Positions 1-8,113 of a DNA stretch of 64,000 bases are shown here, one piece after another. A program made the position numbers and the translations under genes. The stretch is from Acetoanaerobium pronyense (GTDB lineage: Bacteria; Bacillota; Clostridia; Peptostreptococcales; Filifactoraceae). Where the stretch lies: positions 62,001 to 126,000 of the forward strand of contig NZ_JAGGLI010000001.1 of NCBI RefSeq assembly GCF_017874355.1. The letters are read 5' to 3'. The notes beneath the pieces are model-generated. The model did not search any database and was not told where the DNA came from. It saw only the letters and a list, made by a program, of their open reading frames with translations. The stretch's first letter is position 1. Every line of letters begins with the position of its first letter.

Positions 1-1
1 A

Positions 2-91
2 CTTTGGATGGTTGGGTATAAAATAAGTGAGGATTACAAAATCGACGAAAATACAGAAAAAGTGATAAGAATAACTTGTAAACCTTTATAA
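2..91 (+). CDS. tilS: tRNA(Ile)-lysidine synthetase, C-terminal end only
   Basis: This is the last 29 codons of a gene that begins before the window, ending at TAA 89-91. The peptide contains WMVGYKISEDYKIDENT, which resembles the C-terminal substrate-binding domain of TilS, where a 'GxxISExYKI' stretch closes the protein. TilS converts C34 of the isoleucine CAU tRNA to lysidine. The position just before ftsH is typical in Firmicutes (tilS-hpt-ftsH), although hpt is not between them here. The identification rests on a short fragment, so it is moderately sure. Confidence 0.6.
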   Translation, partial: LWMVGYKISEDYKIDENTEKVIRITCKPL

Positions 92-148
92 TAATTACAA
101 TTTGTGATAAAATATCATGATGATTCAGCTAGAGAGGAGGACTTCTTT

Positions 149-2134
149 TTGAAGAAATTTTTCAAAGGAGCAAGCTTTTATCTGCTTATTTTCATAATAA
201 TAATATCTGTGGTACAACTGTTTGGAAATCAGGTTCAAGAAGTTAAAGATATACCTTTTTCCCAGTTTTACCGAAGTCTTAGGGCGGAAGATATAAAAGA
301 AGTGAAGTTCGTAGATAGAAGAATAACAGGAACAATAAGAAGTACAGAAACGTCATTTTCATCGTATCTTCCTTATGGAATAAGCGAAGAACAGCTTTCA
401 GAAGAAATATTAAGACAATCACAAGAAGGAAATTTAGTTACTACAGGGGAACCTGTTCCTACTACACCTTGGATTTTTGAAATTCTGCCATCCATATTTA
501 TGATTCTTATATTTGTTGTTTTTTGGTTTGTATTTATGCAGCAATCTCAAGGTGGAGGAAACAAAGTAATGAACTTTGGGAAATCCAAGGCCAAGCTTCA
601 TAAAGATGACAATAAAGTAAAAGTTAATTTTAAAGACGTGGCAGGTCTTGATGAAGAAAAAGAGGAATTAGAAGAAATTGTGGATTTTCTTAAAAATCCA
701 AAAAAATACATCGAACTTGGTGCTAGAATACCAAAGGGAATTTTAATGGTGGGTCCTCCTGGAACTGGAAAGACTTATCTTTCTAAGGCAGTTGCTGGAG
801 AAGCTGGAGTACCATTTTTCTCTATCAGTGGTTCGGACTTTGTAGAGATGTTCGTAGGGGTAGGAGCTTCTAGAGTTAGAGATCTTTTCGAACAAGCAAA
901 AAAATCTTCTCCGTGTATCATTTTTATTGATGAAATTGATGCGGTGGGAAGAAAAAGAGGTGCTGGACTTGGAGGGGGCCATGATGAAAGAGAGCAGACC
1001 CTAAATCAGCTTCTTGTTGAAATGGATGGTTTTGGAATTAACGAAGGTGTCATAATAATGGCAGCTACAAATAGACCGGATATACTGGATCCAGCTCTTT
1101 TAAGGCCTGGAAGATTTGACAGACAAATAATGGTAGGATCCCCTGATGCAAAAGGAAGGGAAGCAATACTGGAGGTTCATGCAAAAAATAAACCACTTGC
1201 AGAAGATGTGGATTTAAAGGTTGTTTCTAGAAGGACCCCAGGTTTCACCCCTGCAGACATAGAAAATCTTATGAACGAGGCGGCTCTTCTTACAGCAAGG
1301 GCTAATCGTAAGAAAATAGATATGGACACTATAGAAGAAGCCATAACAAAAGTTATAGCAGGTCTACCTAAGAAATCAAAAGTTATAAGCGAAAAAGAAA
1401 GAAAGTTAGTTGCTTATCATGAAGCTGGACATGCGGTAATTGCTAAGCTTTTACCAGGAGCTGATCCAGTTCACCAGGTTACTATAATACCTAGAGGAAG
1501 GGCTGGAGGATTTACAATGACCCTTCCAACTGAAGATAAGTATTATACTACAAAAACAGATATGGAAGAAAAGCTTGTAGAGCTTCTTGGAGGACGAGTA
1601 GCTGAAAAGCTAGTTCTTGATGATATATCTACAGGGGCACAAAATGACCTTGAAAGAGTATCGCAAATCGCAAGAGCTATGGTTACAAAGTTTGGAATGA
1701 GCGAAAAACTAGGAGCTATGGCTTTTGGAGATTCTTCTGACGAAGTATTTTTAGGAAGAGATATGACAACAAGAAGAAATTACTCTGAGGAACTTGCATC
1801 TGAGATTGATAGAGAAATAAGACGCTTTGTAGATGAAGCTTATGAAATGACAGAAAAGCTTCTTACTGAAAACATAGAAATTCTTCATAACGTTGCAAAA
1901 GCACTTCTTAAATTTGAAACACTGGATGCTAAGCAATTTGAGCAAGCTTTCAATAATGAGCTTGATTTAAGTGAAGAGAGCTTAGAGGAACTTGCTGAGG
2001 AAGCTGCTGAACATGCAAAGGAAAGTCTAAAAGGATCTTCTATTGCATCATCAGGTGGAATATCAGAAAAAGAAACTCTGGAACCTGAAAATGATGAAGT
2101 CTCTGCTGATGGCGTAGATTTGAAAAAAGAATAA
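149..2134 (+). CDS. ftsH: ATP-dependent zinc metalloprotease FtsH
   Basis: FtsH is a hexameric membrane-anchored AAA+ protease that extracts and degrades membrane and regulatory proteins. The 661-residue product has a first membrane helix near residues 8-26, an extracytoplasmic FtsH-ext domain, and a second helix near 113-133. The AAA module has Walker A GPPGTGKT (about 202-209), Walker B IIFIDEID and the arginine-rich RPGRFDRQ segment, and the zinc motif HEAGH is at about 424-428. The tail is very acidic (ELAEEAAE, then [11 protein letters not shown]). I chose TTG at 149 because AGAGAGGAGG (131-140) lies 8 nt upstream and the peptide then starts [13 protein letters not shown], as in other FtsH proteins. 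The frame is open back to GTG 104, which lacks such a site. It follows tilS by 57 nt. Confidence 0.96.
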   Translation: MKKFFKGASFYLLIFIIIISVVQLFGNQVQEVKDIPFSQFYRSLRAEDIKEVKFVDRRITGTIRSTETSFSSYLPYGISEEQLSEEILRQSQEGNLVTTGEPVPTTPWIFEILPSIFMILIFVVFWFVFMQQSQGGGNKVMNFGKSKAKLHKDDNKVKVNFKDVAGLDEEKEELEEIVDFLKNPKKYIELGARIPKGILMVGPPGTGKTYLSKAVAGEAGVPFFSISGSDFVEMFVGVGASRVRDLFEQAKKSSPCIIFIDEIDAVGRKRGAGLGGGHDEREQTLNQLLVEMDGFGINEGVIIMAATNRPDILDPALLRPGRFDRQIMVGSPDAKGREAILEVHAKNKPLAEDVDLKVVSRRTPGFTPADIENLMNEAALLTARANRKKIDMDTIEEAITKVIAGLPKKSKVISEKERKLVAYHEAGHAVIAKLLPGADPVHQVTIIPRGRAGGFTMTLPTEDKYYTTKTDMEEKLVELLGGRVAEKLVLDDISTGAQNDLERVSQIARAMVTKFGMSEKLGAMAFGDSSDEVFLGRDMTTRRNYSEELASEIDREIRRFVDEAYEMTEKLLTENIEILHNVAKALLKFETLDAKQFEQAFNNELDLSEESLEELAEEAAEHAKESLKGSSIASSGGISEKETLEPENDEVSADGVDLKKE

Positions 2135-2142
2135 AAAATATT

Positions 2143-2191
2143 AATGGCGAAAGAATATGAAGGAAGCTTCTTATATCTTTCGTCATTTTTT
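2143..2191 (+). terminator. Rho-independent terminator after ftsH
   Basis: A 12-bp stem (AATGGCGAAAGA with TCTTTCGTCATT, one G-U pair) is followed by a T run. It closes the tilS-ftsH unit. The rest of the gap to 2386 is A/T-rich and presumably holds the promoter of the sensor kinase, but I could not pick one out with confidence. Confidence 0.75.
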
Positions 2192-2386
2192 ATTACCAAT
2201 ATCACGTTGTAATATTAAAAATAAATTTATCCTTTTATGTGGGAGAACTAATTTTTGAAAGTGAAATTATTCACATTCTCTTGGGTTTGAAAAATTTTAC
2301 CTTTTATATTTTGTTTATATATAGTATATTTTATGTATAACTATACTAATTCAGAATATTATGAGAAGAACTAAGGAAGTGATACC

Positions 2387-4543
2387 TTGTATTTTGGAAG
2401 CTTGAAAACTAGCTTTACTATATTTATAGTTATATTTACAATGATTTTTGTTGGAATGTCGGGATATTTTTTTAGAAATATGGCTTCAGAAAATATAAGT
2501 GAAAGAATTATGCAGAAAAACATGTCAATCTCTAAGTTTGTTTCCAATCAGATTGAAATGTATTTAGCGAATGCTATAGAAGCAGTGGAAACTGCTGCTG
2601 CATTTTCTTCGGAGTCAAATGGAGACCTTGAGCTTATTCAAAATGAAATTTTTAGAATGTATGATAACTTTTCTTATTTTGACCTAATATTTTTTATGGA
2701 TGATACTGGGAAAATTCAATTTTCTAAGCCAGCTAATCCTGAGGTCACAGAGGTGAATGTATATAGGTTTAGAGACTATTATATAGATGTTATGAGAACA
2801 AGAGAAACTGCGGTAAGTAGATTGTTTTTAAGTACTATTCTCTCAAAACCCCACTTTGTTCTAGCAGCTCCTGTATTTTCAGATGGGGAGCTTATAGGTT
2901 TAATTGGTGGAGGTATACCCATTGAAAATATAAAAAAAATTATACAAATTAATCAAGAAGAATTTGATGGAAACATATGGGTTTTTGATAGTTATGGCTC
3001 TTTGGCTGTAGATCCATACGAAAGTGAGATTAGTACTATTAAAATTATGGAAAACAGTATAATTGAAAAAAATGGAAAAGTCCATGATTACATATCCTTA
3101 ATAGATAAGCAAGAAAGCTTTTTTGGAACAAGAAAGATTGATTATGGAGTATATAATGTTGCATCAAGTTTTGTAGAAAGTACTGGCTGGATGGTAATGG
3201 TAGAGCAAAGCGTTGGTTCATTTATTTCAGAAACTGATGCTTTCAACAAACAGCTAAGAAACTTTATGTTTGTAATAATAATATTATCCATAATCATAGG
3301 TATCATTTTTTCCAACTCTATTACTAAGCCAATAGAGATTTTAGTGAAAGATGTAGAAAAGATTGGTTCTGAAAACTATCATATAGAGACAGAAAATCTT
3401 GACTATTATGATGAAGTAAGAGAGCTTAGAACAGCTTTTCATCAGATGGGAAATAGAATAGATAAGCAAATATCTGATCTGGAGATTTCAAATGAAAATG
3501 TAAAAAATCTTAAAAGAAGACTATCTGATGTTTTGGAGAGTTTTTTTAGTGCTGTGGTAGTTTGTGATAAGTTTGGAGAGATAAACTTTGCAAATAAAGC
3601 AGTGGAAATGGTTACAGGCTATTCAAAGGAAGAGATAATCGGCCTAAAACTCAATGAATTTTATGAAAAGATTTCTGTTAATCCAGATAATATAAATTCC
3701 AAAAACCCAGAGAATATAGTTACTACATTTGAAACTGAAATTGAAATAAAAAGTAAAAATTCTGGGATAGTGCCTGTTTCTTTATCCTTTTCCCCTTTAA
3801 AAAAGGAGGGTGGAGAACGAACTGGTATAATAATAGGAATTAGAGATTTAAAAGAAGTGAAGTATCTAGAAGAAGAATTAAAAAGAGAAGACAGGATAAG
3901 AACCCTAGGAGAGCTATCTGCCTCAATCATCCATGATATAGGAAATCCTCTTGCAGGAATGTCTAATCTTATAGAGATACTTAAGGAAGATTATGTAGAA
4001 GAAGAATCAAAAAAAGAAGTACTTGGTATTATGGAAAAGGAAGTGGCGGATTTAAATAAAATGGTTATAGAGTTTTTGGACTTTACAAAGAAAAAAGGAA
4101 TCAAAAAAGAGAAAATTTCCTTGAATCAGGTTGTGCTTGAAGTAGTTAACCTATTTAAGGTTGAGGCTAAAAAAAGACAAATAAGCATATCTATAAATGA
4201 TTCAAGTAAAAAAATCTTTGTTAATATAGATAGATTAGATGTAAAGCAGGCGATCATGAATATATTCAAAAACTCCCTGTATGCTGTTGAAGACAAGGGG
4301 ACTATTAGAATAGATATAAATGAAGATAGTGATAAAATTGCTCTTATAATTGCAGATGATGGAGTAGGGATTGAAAAGGACAAGATGAATAAAATATTTG
4401 ACCCTTTTTTTACAACAAAAGAATCAGGAACAGGATTGGGTCTTCCAATTGCATACAAATCTATAAAAGCCAATGGAGGTTATTTGACTGTTAGAAGTAT
4501 CAAAGGAAGAGGAACAGAGTTTACTATATTGTTCCCTAAATAA
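2387..4543 (+). CDS. Membrane sensor histidine kinase (Cache-HAMP-PAS-HisKA-HATPase)
   Basis: This 718-residue kinase should sense an external ligand and phosphorylate the regulator encoded next. A membrane helix lies at about 9-27, followed by a large extracytoplasmic region (30-290) with Cache-like features, a second helix at about 293-313, HAMP (about 315-367) and a cytoplasmic PAS domain (about 380-490). The HisKA domain has the phospho-acceptor at H516 in IIHDIGNP. The ATPase domain shows the N box (NIFKNSL), DDGVGI and GTGLGLPI. This layout is the NtrB/AtoS/DctB type that pairs with sigma-54 activators. TTG 2387 is chosen because AAGGAAG lies 7 nt before it. The downstream permease suggests a carboxylate ligand, which is inference. 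Confidence 0.9.
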   Translation: MYFGSLKTSFTIFIVIFTMIFVGMSGYFFRNMASENISERIMQKNMSISKFVSNQIEMYLANAIEAVETAAAFSSESNGDLELIQNEIFRMYDNFSYFDLIFFMDDTGKIQFSKPANPEVTEVNVYRFRDYYIDVMRTRETAVSRLFLSTILSKPHFVLAAPVFSDGELIGLIGGGIPIENIKKIIQINQEEFDGNIWVFDSYGSLAVDPYESEISTIKIMENSIIEKNGKVHDYISLIDKQESFFGTRKIDYGVYNVASSFVESTGWMVMVEQSVGSFISETDAFNKQLRNFMFVIIILSIIIGIIFSNSITKPIEILVKDVEKIGSENYHIETENLDYYDEVRELRTAFHQMGNRIDKQISDLEISNENVKNLKRRLSDVLESFFSAVVVCDKFGEINFANKAVEMVTGYSKEEIIGLKLNEFYEKISVNPDNINSKNPENIVTTFETEIEIKSKNSGIVPVSLSFSPLKKEGGERTGIIIGIRDLKEVKYLEEELKREDRIRTLGELSASIIHDIGNPLAGMSNLIEILKEDYVEEESKKEVLGIMEKEVADLNKMVIEFLDFTKKKGIKKEKISLNQVVLEVVNLFKVEAKKRQISISINDSSKKIFVNIDRLDVKQAIMNIFKNSLYAVEDKGTIRIDINEDSDKIALIIADDGVGIEKDKMNKIFDPFFTTKESGTGLGLPIAYKSIKANGGYLTVRSIKGRGTEFTILFPK

Positions 4544-4615
4544 TATATATTTAAAGTCATTTTATTTTTCGAACTAGATTGTTATGTACATAAAGGGGAG
4601 AGTGAAAGAATATTG

Positions 4616-5953
4616 ATGAAAATTCTTATAATAGATGATGAAATTGGTATAAGAACTTCACTGAAATTTGCTGTTCAAAATGAAGGTTTTGATGTTCTTG
4701 CTTGTGGTAGCGGAGAAGAAGGTCTGCTTCTTTTTGAAAAATTTAATCCGGATATAACTATTTTAGATATTCATCTACCCGGTAAAGATGGTATTGAAGT
4801 TTTGAAGGAGATTAAGAATAAAAAAAGCTCTGCAATAGTTATTATGATAACTTATTTGAGTGATATTAGATTAGCTGTAAATGCAATGAAGCTTGGAGCG
4901 TATGATTATTTCACAAAACCTTTTTCTATAAAAGAGGTTAAAGAAGCGATACTAAAGGTATCTGAATACAAAAAAATAAAAACCAGTTTAGATGAAGATG
5001 AGTTAGGTCAATCTGAGGCTTTTGTAGGAAAAAGTAAAAAAATTATTGACATAAAGAAAAAAATTAAAAAAATTGTAAATATGAATATTGAAACAGCGAT
5101 ACTCATAACAGGGGCTAGCGGAACTGGAAAGGAAGTACTTGCTAAATATATTCATGAATTGAAATATCAAAATCAAAGACCGTATGTTGCAATAAATTGT
5201 GCTGCAATACCCCAAAATCTTCAAGAAAGTGAATTTTTTGGGTATGAAAAAGGAGCTTTCACAGAAGCTAAAGGGAGGAAAACAGGTCTTATTGAAAATG
5301 CAAATGGTGGAACTTTATTTCTTGATGAAATAGGAGATATGGATATAGATTTGCAGGCTAAAATGCTAAGAGTACTTCAAGAAAAAAAGTTTAGAAGAGT
5401 TGGAGGACTAGCCGAAAGTGACTTTAGCGCACTTATTGTTGCTGCAACAAATAAAAATCTAAAGGAGGAAATAAAAAAAGGAAGGTTTAGAGAGGACCTT
5501 TATTACAGATTAAATGTAATTCCCATAGAAATGCCTGATCTTAAAGATAGACAAGAGGATATAGAATATCTTATTGATTATTTTATTAAAGAATATAATA
5601 CTAAGCTGGGAAAAAACGTTTTAGGTTTTGAAGAAAGTGCTTTTAAAAGGATGCTAAATTATAACTGGCCTGGCAATGTAAGAGAACTAAAAAATTTAAT
5701 AGAAAGGCTAATGATATTTGCAGATGAGGAACTAATTAAGGAAGAAGAACTTCCTGATGATATTATTTCAGATTTAATTGACGAAACTAAAACTGACCAT
5801 AGGGGCCTTGAAAATGCAGAAGCAAAGGTTATTATGGATGTACTTATTGAAAATCAGTGGAATATCACTAAGACCTCCGAAAGGTTGGGTATATCGAGAC
5901 TTACTTTAAGACGAAAGATTGAAAAATATTCCCTTGAAAGACCATTTTTATAA
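4616..5953 (+). CDS. NtrC-family sigma-54-dependent response regulator
   Basis: This 445-residue regulator has three parts. A receiver domain (1-120) carries acidic residues D7/D8, phospho-acceptor D51 in ITILDIHLPG and K101 in YFTKPF. A sigma-54 AAA+ domain has Walker A GASGTGKE (166-173), the sigma-54 contact loop GAFTEA (213-218, with E where most members have G) and WPGNVREL. A Fis-type helix-turn-helix is at the C-terminus (NITKTSERLGISRLTLRRKI). It lies 72 nt after the kinase and is surely its partner. A sigma-54 promoter at 6146-6160 is the obvious nearby target. The start may be ATG 4616 or the adjoining TTG 4613, and the ribosome site is weak (AAGGGGAG 4593-4600, or GTGAAAG nearer). 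Confidence 0.92.
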   Translation: MKILIIDDEIGIRTSLKFAVQNEGFDVLACGSGEEGLLLFEKFNPDITILDIHLPGKDGIEVLKEIKNKKSSAIVIMITYLSDIRLAVNAMKLGAYDYFTKPFSIKEVKEAILKVSEYKKIKTSLDEDELGQSEAFVGKSKKIIDIKKKIKKIVNMNIETAILITGASGTGKEVLAKYIHELKYQNQRPYVAINCAAIPQNLQESEFFGYEKGAFTEAKGRKTGLIENANGGTLFLDEIGDMDIDLQAKMLRVLQEKKFRRVGGLAESDFSALIVAATNKNLKEEIKKGRFREDLYYRLNVIPIEMPDLKDRQEDIEYLIDYFIKEYNTKLGKNVLGFEESAFKRMLNYNWPGNVRELKNLIERLMIFADEELIKEEELPDDIISDLIDETKTDHRGLENAEAKVIMDVLIENQWNITKTSERLGISRLTLRRKIEKYSLERPFL

Positions 5954-5992
5954 AATAATATAAAAATAAAAATCGGTAACATATTTACCAGT

Positions 5993-6023
5993 AATCGGTA
6001 ACTAAGTTACCGATTTTTATTTT
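5993..6023 (+). terminator. Terminator after the two-component genes
   Basis: AATCGGTAAC and GTTACCGATT form a perfect 10-bp stem with a TAA loop, followed by TTTATTTTT. A second copy of AATCGGTAAC lies just upstream (about 5971-5980) and could pair with the same right arm. Confidence 0.85.
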
Positions 6024-6120
6024 TCTAAAAAAAATAGAGGAAAATTTGTAGAAATTAAATAATAAAATAACGATATAAATATCCTCAACTGAGCAATTGC
6101 AATATTCTAAAATTTATGAA

Positions 6121-6138
6121 AACATTTTCAAGAATGTT
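6121..6138. repeat. Inverted repeat upstream of the sigma-54 promoter
   Basis: AACATT and AATGTT are separated by TTCAAG, ending 8 nt before the -24 box. Further upstream, 6093-6103 carries overlapping palindromes (GCAATTGC, ATTGCAAT). Either could be a binding site for the NtrC-type regulator, though activator sites usually lie further upstream. The assignment is inference. Confidence 0.35.
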
Positions 6139-6145
6139 AATAATT

Positions 6146-6160
6146 TGGCATATTTATTGC
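6146..6160 (+). promoter_or_regulatory. Sigma-54 (-24/-12) promoter of the permease gene
   Basis: TGGCATATTTATTGC matches the RpoN consensus TGGCAC-N5-TTGC. The GG and GC doublets are exactly 12 nt apart. The expected start is near 6172, about 40 nt before the permease ATG. It sits directly downstream of a gene for an NtrC-type activator, which supports its use. Confidence 0.82.
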
Positions 6161-6211
6161 GAGTATATAGTTAAAGTCGACTAAACAGTTTTGATTAAAG
6201 GAGGAAGCTTT

Positions 6212-7486
6212 ATGGGAATTGAACTGATTTCTTTACTTACGCTCGTGGTAGCAATTTTTATTGGATTTAAAAGAGGGGTTAATACAGGTCTTGTATCTAT
6301 TGCTTTTGCATTTCTTTTAGGGTTCTTTGTATATGAACCTCTTGCTTCAAATCCAGATACAATGGTAGCTCTTTCTTCAGCGCCAGCAAAAGCAGCAACA
6401 CTTATAAAAGGATGGCCTAGTTCTTTATTTTTTATGCTACTTGGAATGACCCTTTTATTTAGTATAGCGAGAGCTAATAGAACTCTAGAGCTTCTTGCTA
6501 GAAAAGCTGCTTACTTAAGTAATGGAAATAAAAAGCTATTACCAATTATATTTTTTATACTTGCAACGGTTCTTGCGGCTGTAGGCCCTGGTAATATAGC
6601 AGTTTGTGCACTTGTACTTCCAATTGCTATGGCAGTAGCCCATGAAGAAAAGATAAGCCCTCTTCTAATGGCAGGAGTTACGATTGCAGGTTCTAATGCA
6701 GGGGGACTTTCTCCTATAGCTCCAACTGGAATTATTGCAGTGAATCTTGCAAGTGCTATAGGATATGATGTTGGGACTCATGTATTTATTCAAATGGTAA
6801 TTGCTCAGGTGATAATAGCTGCCGTACTTTACATAGGTCTTGGTGGGTACAAGCTAAAAAAAGATGCGGATGCTAAAGCTGTAAAGCCAGCAAAGTTTAA
6901 TACTCATCAAATGATGACTATAGCTGTCATAGGAGCGGTTGTTTTATCAATTGTATTTGCAAAATGGAATATTGGATTTGCTGCCTTTGTTGGTTCTTTC
7001 GTACTTCTTTTCATGAAAGTTGCAGATGAAAAACAGTCTATTGCAGGAATACCTTGGTCTACTCTTATACTGGTTTGTGGGGTTGGAGTACTTGTAAACG
7101 TAATAAAAATTGCAGGAGGTATAGACCTTCTTACAGATACTCTATCTGTATTTATGAATCAGCAGACATCAGGAGCTATAATTACAATTATTGCAGGTCT
7201 TATGTCTTCAGTTTCATCTGCATCTGGAGTAGTAATGCCTACACTTATACCTACAGTTCCAGGTCTTGTTGAAAATCTTGGAATTGATGGAAAAACGCTT
7301 ATCACTGCTGTAGTTCTTGGCTCTCACTTTGTGACTAACTCGCCAATATCTACACTAGGAGCTCTTGCAATGGCTTCGGCAGATGAAGAAATAGATAAGA
7401 CTAAGTTCTTTAATCAGCTTATGATTTTAGGATTTGGAGGAGTTGTGTTTGGAGCTATACTTGTTTTTGTTGGAATAGTAGGATAA
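6212..7486 (+). CDS. Dicarboxylate carrier-type permease (MatC/SLC13-like)
   Basis: The product is a 424-residue, very hydrophobic protein with about 10-12 membrane helices. The segment GPGNIAVCALVLPIAMAVA, followed by a glycine-rich SNAGGLSPIAPTG stretch, resembles the MatC N-terminal/ion-transporter superfamily that moves di- and monocarboxylates with Na+ or H+. I infer uptake of succinate or a related acid, because the neighbouring genes convert succinate to propionate. The start is ATG 6212 with AAAGGAGG (6197-6204) before it. The frame is open to TTG 6191. The only promoter I see is the sigma-54 site just upstream. Family assignment is fairly firm, substrate is inferred. Confidence 0.75.
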   Translation: MGIELISLLTLVVAIFIGFKRGVNTGLVSIAFAFLLGFFVYEPLASNPDTMVALSSAPAKAATLIKGWPSSLFFMLLGMTLLFSIARANRTLELLARKAAYLSNGNKKLLPIIFFILATVLAAVGPGNIAVCALVLPIAMAVAHEEKISPLLMAGVTIAGSNAGGLSPIAPTGIIAVNLASAIGYDVGTHVFIQMVIAQVIIAAVLYIGLGGYKLKKDADAKAVKPAKFNTHQMMTIAVIGAVVLSIVFAKWNIGFAAFVGSFVLLFMKVADEKQSIAGIPWSTLILVCGVGVLVNVIKIAGGIDLLTDTLSVFMNQQTSGAIITIIAGLMSSVSSASGVVMPTLIPTVPGLVENLGIDGKTLITAVVLGSHFVTNSPISTLGALAMASADEEIDKTKFFNQLMILGFGGVVFGAILVFVGIVG

Positions 7487-7509
7487 TTAATATTTCTTTC
7501 AAATTCATA

Positions 7510-7538
7510 TTGCAGTTATGGGCCAACTTAGATATAAT
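7510..7538 (+). promoter_or_regulatory. Sigma-A-type promoter of the CoA-transferase operon leader
   Basis: TTGCAG and a perfect TATAAT are separated by 17 nt. The predicted start is near 7545, which is upstream of the strong terminator at 7611-7659. If the promoter works, that terminator lies inside the leader of the downstream operon. Confidence 0.6.
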
Positions 7539-7765
7539 GAATCTAGATATTTAATTGTCAACCTTGATTCTATTGGGGCAAAATTCCCTTTTGTCGCAAA
7601 GATAGAAATCGCACGGTGAAATGAGATGGCAGGCCCACTTATTTTCCCGTGCTTTTTTTGCTTATATCTAAGCTCATCCTATTAAAATTAAATAAAAATC
7701 CAGATATCTAAGAAGGCAAAATGACCTTTTGCCACTAGACTAGTTATCAAAAGGAGGAACTGTGT
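7539..7765 (+). promoter_or_regulatory. Structured leader, candidate attenuator/riboswitch
   Basis: The leader has several parts. An outer helix (GATTCTAT 7566-7573 with ATAGAAATC 7602-7610) encloses an inner hairpin (GGCAAAA 7577-7583 with TTTTGTC 7589-7595, loop TTCCC). A terminator follows at 7611-7659. GGGGCAAAAT (7575-7584) can instead pair with ATTTTCCC (7641-7648), which would break both the inner hairpin and the terminator. A second hairpin, GGCAAAA (7715-7721) with TTTTGCC (7727-7733), lies near the start codon, and its CCTTTTG (7725-7731) is complementary to CAAAAGG (7748-7754) in the ribosome binding site. I do not recognise a known riboswitch class. The ligand is unknown. Confidence 0.5.
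7611..7659 (+). terminator. Intrinsic terminator within the leader
   Basis: GCACGG pairs with CCGTGC at the base. The stem continues through one mismatch to about 14 paired positions including two G-T pairs, with a second short helix inside the loop, and is followed by seven T residues. It could end the permease transcript, act as an attenuator for the next operon, or both. Confidence 0.85.
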
Positions 7766-8086
7766 ATGAAGAGAGAAGAGATATTAATAACTGGCTATTC
7801 CAAACTTCCTAAAGGAATTACAGCTAGCGAAATGTATGGAGGCATAATAGCTGTAGGAGTTGTAGTTAAAAGATCTACTGGAGAGATAGTAGACTGTGAC
7901 TGCACACTTATAACAAGAGTTGCAAAGGAATTTGTAAATCAAATTATAATAGGAAGGAATATTAAAGATATTGAACCTGTAGAGCTTGACCTCCAAGAAA
8001 ATTACCTTGGCTCTGCAAAAAAAGCTATAGTTTCTGCACTTAAGATTTGCCAAGAAAAGTACAAACAGTTGTCAGAAGAAATCTAA
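7766..8086 (+). CDS. DUF3870 domain protein
   Basis: This small soluble protein of 106 residues has the look of the DUF3870 family: ITGYSKLPKGITASEMYG near the N-terminus, then GEIVDCDCTLITRVAKEFV and a C-terminal helix with GSAKKAIVSALKICQEKY. The function of this family is unknown. It has two close cysteine-containing positions (DCDC) but no clear catalytic pattern. RBS AAAAGGAGG (7749-7757) sits 8 nt before ATG and may be occluded by a leader hairpin. It is the first gene of the CoA-transferase operon, with 27 nt to the next gene, so a role in acyl-CoA or carboxylate metabolism is plausible but only inferred. Confidence 0.75.
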   Translation: MKREEILITGYSKLPKGITASEMYGGIIAVGVVVKRSTGEIVDCDCTLITRVAKEFVNQIIIGRNIKDIEPVELDLQENYLGSAKKAIVSALKICQEKYKQLSEEI

Positions 8087-8113
8087 AAATTATCGATTTT
8101 AGGAGGCTTAGTT

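Noticed and set aside
7054-7272. 72-codon frame on the + strand inside the permease gene
   Set aside because: It is a shifted reading of the permease coding sequence with low-complexity Tyr/Ser/Arg content and no ribosome site.
7574-7610. Resemblance of GGGGCAAA...TCGCAAAG to the c-di-GMP-I (GEMM) riboswitch core
   Set aside because: The two purine-rich strands and the enclosing helix look similar. However, the 12 nt between them cannot form the required inner stem with GNRA loop, and there is no second domain with a tetraloop receptor.
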